Shown here: positions 56,458-64,000 of the stretch, piece after piece
Layout: the number at the start of each line of letters is the position of its first letter
How positions within the stretch are numbered: the first letter of the stretch is position 1
NCBI GenBank assembly: GCA_027603065.1
Contig: JADGJP010000042.1
Span: 145,261 to 209,260, forward strand
Length of the DNA: 64,000 nt
Source of the DNA: Geranomyces variabilis
Lineage: Eukaryota; Chytridiomycota; Chytridiomycetes; Spizellomycetales; Powellomycetaceae
Direction: 5' to 3'
Notes under the pieces: generated by a model
Seen by the model: the letters and a program-made list of their open reading frames with translations, nothing else
Told to the model about the DNA's origin: nothing
Databases searched by the model: none
Translations under genes and position numbers: made by a program

Positions 56458-57402
56458 ATGGTACGCAGGGCGGCGCTATGCTCGAATTTTGCACGCACGC
56501 AACGAGGGGCGGAAAACGTTGCAGATGGATGGATGGATGGATGGTTCGTTGGATGGAGACGACGCTATTGGCCATGGCAATGACATCGACATGTCTGCCA
56601 TTTGCGACTAGGAAATCGACTCGGCATATTAGGACGGTTACTGCTCGAACTTTCGCTGACGGTGGTGGAAAATTCTCTGGTTGTTTCGCTTCGCACTTGG
56701 CTCGACATGCCAAGCAGGAGGCCGGTTGGGCTGTAGGCAGCGGGAACCTACGCTTGGACGTCCCGTGGGAAGAAAGAGGCCAGAGGCAGACGCCGGGAGC
56801 GCTTGCCGAACCTCTTGATTAGGCGGCGAGGCTCCTGAACGAAATTGGGCTAGAAACTATTGGCATGAGCGCTGACGCTAATTCGTTTGCCCTTTCTTCC
56901 AGGTTTTCAACAGATACGTTGAGGTCGGCCGCGTGGTCTACATCACTTACGGCCCTGACGCCGGAAAGCTCGCCGTCATTGTGGACATTGTTGACCACTC
57001 GCGCGTGCTCGTTGACGGCCCCAACACGGGCGTCAAGCGCCAGTCCATCTCCTTCAAGCGCGCCACCCTCACCGACCTGAAGGTTGACATTCCCCGCACC
57101 ATCGGCACCCCGGCGCTCAAGAAGGCCATCGAGAAGCAGGACCTTGCTGGTCGGTGGGCCAAGACCGCGTGGGCACAGAAGATCGCCCGCCGTGAAGCTC
57201 GCGCCGAGCTTGGCGACTTTGACCGTTTCAAGCTGATGGTTGCGCGCAAGACTGTGAGTGGCACGGGAATCCCTGGACCGGCAACACACCTTGCAGGGGT
57301 TGCAAGAGTTTTGACTGACTCGTTCTTGTTTTCTGCATCTTTTAGCGCCGCTCCGTCGTTGGAAAGGCCGCCGCAAAGCTCCGGAAGGCTGCCGCCAAAT
57401 AA
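56458..57402 (+). CDS. RPL14: 60S ribosomal protein eL14
   Basis: Large-subunit ribosomal protein. The first exon is only the ATG (56458-56460), followed by a 442-nt intron. Exon 2 starts at 56903 and reads [40 protein letters not shown] and [20 protein letters not shown], with [20 protein letters not shown] and [12 protein letters not shown]. The last exon gives [18 protein letters not shown] and stops at 57402. All are standard eL14 features (KOW-like N-terminus, basic helical C-terminus). Codon use is strongly C-biased, as expected for a highly expressed gene. An intron right after or near the start codon is common in fungal ribosomal protein genes. Confidence 0.95.
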
Positions 57403-57903
57403 ACGTCTTTTCTGTACCATAAATACATTGAAGTTCGTTGCCGCCCGTACTCTACGCTTTTTGCAGAAGATTCAGCATATCCATCACGCAGTTGAGAGGA
57501 TCGCAACGTTTTGATGGGCATTGAGGCCCGGTGTGTACGCGAGAATGTGGGCGCAGAACTGGAAAGATCATTAGCGAAGGGCCCATCGGTCGGACGGGTG
57601 TGAGAAACTGGGCAACCGGCGCGGAAGCCTTTTTCGGCAGCACGCACGTGTTCTGCATCAAGATAACTATTATTGTGCCAGAATACCCGTTGACCCTTCC
57701 GCTCCGCCTGCTAAGGCCCTCGACGCCTTTTCCTTCCGCTTTATCTGTCCGGCTGGGACACCCATGGCATTTGAAGCCGCTGCGGTGGCCGCTTTCCTGG
57801 CGTTGGCTCGTTGTAACTTTTCGAGCTCGAGACTGAGGGTGTGGGAGTGAAAAGTGCTCGTTAGCGCCCATCGTCCGAGCGTGCCCGCACTCCATATTAT
57901 AGC
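57403..57903. other. intergenic region between convergent genes
   Basis: About 500 bp of 3' flanks for eL14 (+) and DYNC2LI1 (-). Open frames here are short and without protein-like composition. Confidence 0.5.
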
Positions 57904-59355
57904 TTACTTTTTCTGCGCGCGCATCGAGTCCACAGCTTCCTCTTTGAACTTTTCACCTTCAACCCGCTTCTTGACAACCTGTTCAACAGGAGGAAATGCC
58001 TCCTTTCCAACCTCCTCCCACACTCTCCATGGCGCAACCGCGACCTTTTTCGCGCCGACAACATCAGACTGTGCGCCACCTCCGCCGCCTCCACGGGGCG
58101 GACCAATATGCGCGAAATCGTCCCATCCGGCAGGAATCGCCAGCGGACGCGTAGCATCCGCGACCATCGTTTTTATCCCCCCTGTTTTGAACGCGTGCGA
58201 GGTGAGCGCTAGGCGGGCTTTGGATTGGGTTGATGCGTCGGAGAGTGAGGTAAAGAGGAGGGATGCGCCGTGGACGTGGGCGAGGTATCGCAGGATGCGT
58301 GTTAGGATCTTGCGGGTTTCGCTAATGGAGGAACAACAGAAATGGTAAACATGACAGGGTTCGTGTTGTGATTCCATGACCAGTTGTGGCACATACGATT
58401 CCAAATCTCGAAAAACATCAAAATGCGTGCCGATGATGATGACAGGTACTGGTGAGGGTGTCAGATAGTCCCTGGAAGGTGCGAGCGAAGGTATCAGAAA
58501 CTGTCTAATGATGGTTATGCGTGGCTACGAGACAGCCCACCGATCTGACGGCTCAAGCGCATTGTAGCGCTTCCATGCGAGAGCTTTAAGCGTTTTTGGT
58601 CGCTTCGATCCGCGAGCTTCCAACCCGTCCAAGATTGCTGCTGAGGCAGTTTGGATGTTGGAAAGTAGCGCTGGGAGAGTCGCTATTGCTTCTGCCGGCT
58701 GTCGAAAATTTTGAACATCAGTACTCCGGCGGCTACCAGCTAGGAGGTCGGTGCTCACAACGGTCCTACATTTGACAAATCCACAACTATCACGAACGTT
58801 GTTGTATGAATGTTGGTTTCGTTTAGTGGGATCGATATCAGGGATGCGAGCGATGTTCCTCCAGCTACAGATTTCGACAGGTCAGCCTCCACACAATACA
58901 TAGATCTTTCGTACTATTTAACGCCTTACCAAGCTCCCAAATGTGCGCGACGTCCTTCACGCCGCTGACACCTCGTGTCCGGCGGGCAAATGTGTATTCC
59001 AGGCCTGTAGTCGGTGTAGGCGCCTCATCTGCCAGACCATATTTCAACATGAGTGCGGTACGCTGGACAGATTAGCCAGGTGACATAAGTACCTCGGTCC
59101 AAAAACCGCAATATCAACGAAGACTTTCCAGCGCCTTTGGATCCGAGGAAGAACAGCGTGCTCTCAATTGGTGCTTCAGGTGCTGTGGGATTGTTGTGTA
59201 CAGTGCCGGTCAGCTCTTAAGCGCAGCAGGACTGTCAACAAGCGGTGTCTTTTACCGTTTTCCGGAGGCTTTTTGCTCTCAGCCGCCTTAATCTCTTTGA
59301 TGATTGACCAAATGTCCTTTCCGGGTACTTTTGGCGGCTCTTTTGATGGAGGCAT
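57904..59355 (-). CDS. DYNC2LI1: cytoplasmic dynein 2 light intermediate chain (D2LIC)
   Basis: Subunit of the retrograde intraflagellar transport motor. The first exon starts at 59355 and reads KDIWSIIKEIKAAESKKP. The next exon has APIESTLFFLGSKGAGKSSL, a Walker A loop GSKGAGKS, then LILRFLDR. Then LMLKYGLADEAPTPTTGLEY then TFARRTRGVSGVKDVAHIWELG, the most conserved block of the family. Later exons contain VVSTDLLAGSR, AIATLPALLSNIQTASAAIL, PVPVIIIGTHFDVFRDLES-type sequence near 58400-58450, ILRYLAHVHGASLLFTSLSD, ARLALTSHAF and RPLAIPAGWDDFAHIG, with a tail ending MRAQKK. Together these distinguish dynein-2 from dynein-1 LIC. Its presence implies a flagellum in the life cycle. Confidence 0.88.
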
Positions 59356-59527
59356 GGGTCTTTCGTTATGGGCAGCAGCTTTCGGGTAGAGGGAATGGCT
59401 CGCGATGAATGAGTGACAGCGCGTGCATGCGCCACACTGCGACGGTGAAACTCGTTCCCACAACACATATCGCCGGTGTAGCTTACACATATAAGGCATC
59501 CCCATTAACCCCGCACCAACGCCAACC

Positions 59528-60376
59528 ATGACCCTTCCCGCATTCGACGCATCCGCCGCATTCCATCTTACTGCATCACCGCATCCCTCGTGGCAGCCGA
59601 CGCAAAACCAACCTAGCTTGCCCGAGCACGGCAAGTCGGTTTCGATCGACCCGACCCAGCTGGCAAAGCCCGACTGCTACAAGTTTCTCATCTCTGCGGT
59701 AGTACCGCGGCCGATCGCGCTCGTGTCGACCATCGACAGTGCTACCGGGGTGGTCAACGTAGCACCTTATTCGTACTTTAATGTTGTCTGTCATGACCCG
59801 CCGACGCTTATGGTATGTCATTTCGAGAGCAGTGTCTTCAAAGCGTTGGCTAAACAGCATACTCACTCCGTCCCGTCGCCCCGCTCGGAACAGATTTCAG
59901 TCAACGCAGGACGTGCGGGCCAAAAAGACACGCTTCGCAACCTCCTGTCTACGCCGAACCTAGTCATCAACACCTTCAACGAGTGGATTGCCGAGTCCGC
60001 CAACCACACCACAACACCATACCCGGCACATGAATCGGAGCTCGGGCCATCGGGACTCACGCCGATTCCTTCAGACCTTGTCGCCCCACCGCGTATCGCC
60101 GAATCGGCAGTGTCTTTCGAATGCCGCGTGGCCAACATAAACATGCTTTGCAACGCCGATGGCAAGCAGACTGCGGCCGTGGTGCTGTGCACTGTTGTTA
60201 AAGTGCATGTAAAAGAGGGTGTGTATGATCAGGAAAAGGGTGTCGTCGAGATGGAAAAGTACAAGCCGCTTAGCCGTCTCGGCGGTGTAATGTATGGCCG
60301 AACCGTGGAGGGTTTTGAACTTCACCGACCTATGAGCGTGCAGGTAGAAGGCCCCACTTCGGCGGCCGCCAAGTAG
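59528..60376 (+). CDS. flavin reductase-like (FMN-binding split-barrel) protein
   Basis: FMN-binding split barrel related to RutF/HpaC-type proteins; many eukaryotic members are uncharacterised. A likely 81-nt intron (59814-59894, GTATGT...GAACAG) is a multiple of three with no stop; removing it gives PPTLMISVNAGRAGQKDTLR, the typical motif. Domain features: CYKFLISAVVPRPIALVSTI, GVVNVAPYSYFNVVCHDPPT, GQKDTLRNLLSTPNLVINTF, RIAESAVSFECRV and YKPLSRLGGVMYG. About 255 aa after splicing. Cytosolic in appearance. The ATG at 59528 is 172 bp from the divergent DYNC2LI1 start. Confidence 0.85.
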   Translation: MTLPAFDASAAFHLTASPHPSWQPTQNQPSLPEHGKSVSIDPTQLAKPDCYKFLISAVVPRPIALVSTIDSATGVVNVAPYSYFNVVCHDPPTLMVCHFESSVFKALAKQHTHSVPSPRSEQISVNAGRAGQKDTLRNLLSTPNLVINTFNEWIAESANHTTTPYPAHESELGPSGLTPIPSDLVAPPRIAESAVSFECRVANINMLCNADGKQTAAVVLCTVVKVHVKEGVYDQEKGVVEMEKYKPLSRLGGVMYGRTVEGFELHRPMSVQVEGPTSAAAK

Positions 60377-61304
60377 ATAGACACAATTGGCTTAGACCCC
60401 GTTTCGCTTAGCAGAAAGAAGGTTTTAAAGATGCTATCAATAAAACTACTGCTGGGTGAGCGCTCGTCCATTTCCGGGATTTGGTGCTGAGACATATTGT
60501 TGGTATCGTTGGTGTTGCCAGATAATCTTCGCGTCTAGTCAATCTCCGTCCACAGATTTTTCCACAAATAGGAGTTGACGTCAGAATGCTCGGTGGGATG
60601 AGCTCTATTGGTTACAGGGGTATCGAACAAGTATAACTCGGATTGACAGAGTTATGACCTTCGGATGCCAAGATGTTGAAGCTGTTACTGCGCGCTCTCG
60701 TTCTTGGCCCACAGATTTTTCTACAAGTGGGTGTTGATGCCACAATGCGTATGAGAACGAGGTTTATCTGTGGTGAGGATATCGTGCAAATATAACTCGG
60801 ACTGATGGAGTTACGGCCTTGCAATGTCGGAAATGTTGAAGCTGGCCGTTCTTGGCCCACAGATTTTTCCACAAATGGAAGTGAGGGTCAGGATGCTCTT
60901 TGGATCAATCTTGACCGCTGCCGTGAACGAGGGCCCAGTATAACTCAAGGTGAGGTCGGGTTCGAGTTTTGAATGTCGAGAGATGGCGAGACTGACAGTA
61001 CAGGTTTCTCTTAAGTGCCTCCCCGCGCGCCATACGTTCTCTTGCGCGCTCGCGAGCGACGCGGGTTGATTTTTATTACAAGTCCCTCTCAGGGTCATGC
61101 AGCGCACTTGCCGCACAGCAGACGCAGACATCTCTTTTTCTTGTGTCGCACTCCTCTGCCTGCCTTTGCCCACCACGCTGCACGCAGCAGCATTCTGCTC
61201 TCTTTCAGGTAAGTTCAGACTCATGCTCATGTAGCCACTCCACTCCACGCACAGCAGTGCCTAACTTTAGTTCCCTCCTTTCTGCAGCTTAATGCTCCAC
61301 AGCC
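60377..61304. other. intergenic region with diverged tandem repeats upstream of the Fanzor-type gene
   Basis: Contains three diverged repeats (described separately) and, at 61209-61287, what looks like an intron in the 5' untranslated region: CTTTCAG|GTAAGTTC...TTTCTGCAG, 17 nt before the ATG at 61305. No other ORF is convincing. Confidence 0.55.
60545..60960. repeat. tandem repeat, unit about 150-160 bp, three diverged copies
   Basis: The anchor CACAGATTTTTCCACAAAT recurs at 60551, 60710 and 60858 (with CTACAAG in the second copy). A second anchor TATAACTCGGA.TGA..GAG recurs at about 60632, 60791 and 60939. Spacing is 159 and 148 bp. Copies are clearly diverged, so the array is old. It ends about 350 bp before the Fanzor-type start. 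Confidence 0.8.
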
Positions 61305-64000
61305 ATGTCTCGTCGCTGCCGCCGCTCAATTAACCTAATATCTCTTCCACGGACGCCACTTCTTCAGTCGTCGCCGCCACCACCCAGCAAGCGTCAACGT
61401 TGGAATGAGGAGGCTGCCCGCCATGCTGCAATTTTTGTAGGAGACGCTGGCGCACAGCTGGACGAGATTGAGGAGATGGACGCCGGCGCAATGCAGCTGG
61501 ATGAGGTTGAGATGAATGCCCACAATGGCTTGGGATGGCATGCACCCCAGAGATGGGCCAATTCACATGGCCCTCCGCCGCCGCCATCGCTGCCGCCGAA
61601 AGAGCAAAGCGCTCACCACCAAGCAACTACGTGTGCGTAAAAGCCCGTTTCGGTTCAATCATTCACAACAACAAGGCCGATGAGGTGGCAAGACTTCAAG
61701 TCTTCCTCCGCCACATGCATCTTATAACTCAACGGGCGTCATGGATAATGAAGCTGTGGTATGCCAACATGCCACACCCGCAGGTATATATTGCTGATTC
61801 AATTAAAAGCATTATTATGCATCATATATTGACTTCTATCTTTTTTCAAGCGCGCACAGATCTTGACAGACAAGGACGTCAAACATCTGCTGGATGCTCT
61901 CAACTACGGTGAAATCACTCGCGGCGGCATCTTTCAAGGCACGCTGCATGATTATGACACCAATGTTGAGAATCTGACGGCGGTATCACAAGGCCCAGGG
62001 TGTAGATGTGGCCTTCTTCAAAATACGATTGCCTACACTGCTACTAGCTTGGTTACAAACCTTGTGGTCAACGTGTCCGTCAACTTCATGAAGAAGTTGC
62101 GCCAATACGTCGAGCGCAGGTTTCGCATCAAGGCAATTTTGCGGGAGTTCAACCACGTTACCGACAAACGCATCCGCAAGTTCCTGTGTAAACATCTACG
62201 GCGTTGTTTTAACCGGCTGTGGAGACTGATCACAAACCAGGATGTTCTCACTGATGGCAAACTACCAGCCTTTGAACCCACTTCCGCTTCCGACAGCGTT
62301 TTCTTTGATATTTAAGGTGAGATTTTGTGCATCTTGCCAGCTGATGCAAAATCCCTCGAGTTCAATCTTGCATATGCGGTGGCATGCGAACCTGCAAAAT
62401 ACGTCGGCGCATATTGTGCACTCTCTCGCTTGTGGCAAACGGCGCGATTTCCGGCACTCTTCTCGGCTATACCTGTTCGCATCAGCCATGTTCAATCGTA
62501 TGTCCCCATTGACACGAAGACGCTCCTCAATGTTATAACTCGCCCACCTGGCTGTTCAAATCTACTTCACTCAACTCTCGAGCAAAAGCTGAGATATTGG
62601 AACATGCTTTGCGACGTCAACCACAAGTCTTTTCAAGATCGCGGAAATTATAAGTTTTCAGGTATTGCATTTGTGATGCTGTCTGCGTGTATCATACTAA
62701 TTGCTAAACCTCTGTTAGGAACTATCATGACGAACGGCATCGGTGTCTCGGTTCGGCATGTTCACAAGACCAAGATTACTGTGACTGCAAAGGGCCGTCC
62801 CATGATGCCAAAACCACGCAAAGTATCCAAGGCAGCCCAGCGTGCAGTGGTCGACAAGCTCTACATTGACACGCCAGAAAATGCTGCGATTATTCGTGAC
62901 CGCATCTTGCATTCAGACCCCAATGCGCCAGTGGTCCTCTGTGATCCGAATATCCGTGACATGCTGTATTTGAAAGAGTACGGCACCGACAATATCATGC
63001 GGTATACACTCTCGCAGCAGAAGAAGGAAACGAACGCTTGCAAGCCTGTTAAAGAGTGCAACAAGGACCGGCTCCGCAACTTGCCAGCGTCAGGCAATAC
63101 TATGGGATCTTTAGAGGCAACAATGCCGGGGCACAAGTCAATGCTGGTAAGTTATAGTAGCGGTAGTTCTGAGATGCTGTAATGCTGTAATGCTGTGATG
63201 CTGTGATGCACAATGCTGTGATGCGCGATGCCGCTGGATTGTATGGTGGATGCTGGAATGCTGTGATGCGCAATGCGCGATGCAAATGCTGGAGTGGGCG
63301 GATGCTGTAATGCGCGATGCACGATGCAGATGCTAGAGTGGGCGGATGCTGTGATGCGCGATGCGCGATGCAGATGCTGAAGGGCACAGCGGATTGCATG
63401 GTGGATGCTGTGATGCGCGATGCAAATGCTGGAGTGCACGACAGATTGCGCGGCGGATGCTGTGATGCTGTGATGCTGTGATGCGCGATGCGCAATGCTG
63501 GAGTGCATAGCGGATGCTGTGATGCGCGATGCGCGATGCTGTGATGCGCGATGCAAATGCTGGAGTGCATGGCGGATTGCATGGTGGATGCTGTGATGCT
63601 GTGATGCTGTGATGCTGTGATGCTGTGATGCGCGATGCAGATGTTGGAGTGCACGGCGGATGCTGCGACGCGGTGCGACGTGGTGCCGTTTTTGACATCA
63701 GTCACCGGTAACTATTTTTTTTTTTCTTTTTTTCTGCTAGGCCCTCGACTTCAATCAATGGCTGGCATTTCAAGTGCAGCATCGCCTGGCATTTGAAAAC
63801 TGCTATGCTACAACCACCCGATGGCGCCGCCGCCGATTTGAAGCTTTTCGTCTAGCACGCAAGAGCGAAGATCAGTTTGTGAATCGGCTTCGCAAGCAGT
63901 TTGGCCAAGATCCCCTTATCATTATGGGAGATTGGTCTGCGGCGCCTCGCAGCATGCGTTTCCAGCCTCCCATCAAGACGGCACGTTTTCGTACAATGCT
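61305..64000 (+). CDS. Fanzor1-type nuclease (eukaryotic TnpB-like), 3' end beyond window
   Basis: Fanzor proteins are eukaryotic RNA-guided DNA nucleases related to TnpB. Exons: 61305-61398 (weak donor; the ATG at 61535 is an alternative start), 61551-61783, 61860-62661, 62719-63146 and 63741 to the edge. Signatures in order: RFGSIIHNNKADEVARLQVF and IMKLWYANMPHP; LLQNTIAYTATSLVTNLVVN; EPAKYVGAYCALSRL; VPIDTKTLL; RYWNMLCDVNHKSFQDRGNY; then GTIMTNGIGVSVRHV (the Fanzor TDGVSVS block); RuvC-I VVLCDPNIRDMLYL with Asp at 62943; MRYTLSQQKKETNA; RWRRRRFEAFRLARKSEDQF; and LIIMGDWSAAPRSMRF with GDW at 63927. In Fanzor the canonical RuvC-II Glu is replaced and an alternative Glu lies about 45 residues on, which would be just past the window. 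An in-frame TAA (62313-62315) lies in the third exon. The RNA-guide region would be expected at the unseen 3' end. Confidence 0.83.
63170..63695. repeat. minisatellite inside a Fanzor intron
   Basis: About 0.5 kb of degenerate tandem units built from GATGCTGT, GATGCGCGATGC and AAATGCTGGAGTG modules, in higher-order blocks of about 60-90 bp (for example TGCTGGAGTGCA.. recurring near 63285, 63428, 63499, 63559 and 63643). It lies wholly within the 594-nt intron 63147-63740, whose ends are GTAAGTT and a long T-rich tract followed by CTGCTAG. Confidence 0.88.

Noticed and set aside
56461-56902. C/D-box snoRNA in the eL14 intron
   Set aside because: No paired RUGAUGA and CUGA boxes with terminal stem were found by eye; kept only as a question.
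63170-63695. Possible CRISPR array
   Set aside because: Units are short, degenerate and contiguous with no unique spacers, in a eukaryotic intron. It is a minisatellite.
63100-63705. Minus-strand open frame of about 200 codons rich in SQHHSITAS-like repeats
   Set aside because: It is a translation of the intronic minisatellite. The repetition comes from the DNA repeat, and the flanking plus-strand Fanzor exons explain the locus better.

Overview
The window is nuclear DNA of a fungus that makes flagellated cells, most likely a chytrid-type zoosporic fungus. Three lines of evidence support this. First, nearly every gene is split by short GT-AG introns, mostly 55-110 nt with a few of 37-38 nt, often with a CTGAC-like branch site. 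Second, the gene content is fungal: KIN1-type kinase, OSH3, SFT2, ARE-type sterol acyltransferase, monofunctional SAICAR synthetase. Third, four genes belong to ciliary or centriolar families absent from non-flagellated fungi: an LRRC56-like protein, the dynein-2 light intermediate chain, a CCDC112-like protein and a HEATR4-like protein. GC content is moderate to high and genes are tightly packed, often divergent with under 250 bp between start codons. I could not identify the species.

Layout. 1-7.4 kb: 5' part of UTP20 (-), CLP1 (+), a UDP-glycosyltransferase (-), an LDAF1/promethin-like lipid droplet protein (+), riboflavin synthase (-) and a tRNA-Leu(CAG) (-). 7.9-12.6 kb: KIN1-type kinase (-) and glyoxalase I (-). 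13.6-21.4 kb: HEATR4-like (-) and CCDC112-like (+) sharing one short divergent promoter, then an unknown gene (-). 21.4-29 kb: a MITE-like element, a GRDP-like/ubiquitin-like fusion (+), an F-box protein (-), an alpha/beta hydrolase (+), a hemerythrin-domain protein (+), a FAM210-like protein (-) and a fused sucrase-ferredoxin-like/adrenodoxin-type protein (-). 29-35.6 kb: OSH3 (+) and sterol O-acyltransferase (-). 37.4-47.4 kb: LRRC56 (-), a disordered protein (+), mitochondrial bL12 (-), a SWIB-domain protein (+), an LRR protein (-) and CDK1 (+). 48-60.4 kb: questin-oxidase-like (-), SAICAR synthetase (+), SFT2 (-), HscB/Jac1 (+), eL14 (+), DYNC2LI1 (-) and a flavin-reductase-like protein (+). 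60.4-64 kb: a diverged tandem repeat followed by a Fanzor-type gene that runs off the right edge.

The most notable item is the right-hand gene. Across at least five exons it carries the signatures of Fanzor1, the eukaryotic TnpB-like RNA-guided nuclease family: a conserved N-terminal helical region, an ITxDG-like MTNGIGVSV segment, a RuvC-I Asp (CDPNIRDMLYL) and a GDWS motif. One intron contains a roughly 0.5 kb minisatellite, and one in-frame TAA needs explaining. Other unusual points are a PGTAIRE instead of PSTAIRE helix in CDK1, two [2Fe-2S] modules fused in one mitochondrial protein, a non-conjugatable ubiquitin-like domain fused to a GRDP-like domain, and CDK1 and an LRR gene whose start codons are 48 bp apart around a 14-C tract.

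Most of the genes are independent housekeeping genes. Functional links are limited to themes: lipid droplets and sterol (promethin-like, ARE, OSH3), flagellum (LRRC56, DYNC2LI1, CCDC112-like, HEATR4-like) and mitochondrial Fe-S or redox biology (HscB, the ferredoxin fusion). Exon models were built by hand from splice signals and reading-frame continuity and have not been tested against transcripts.
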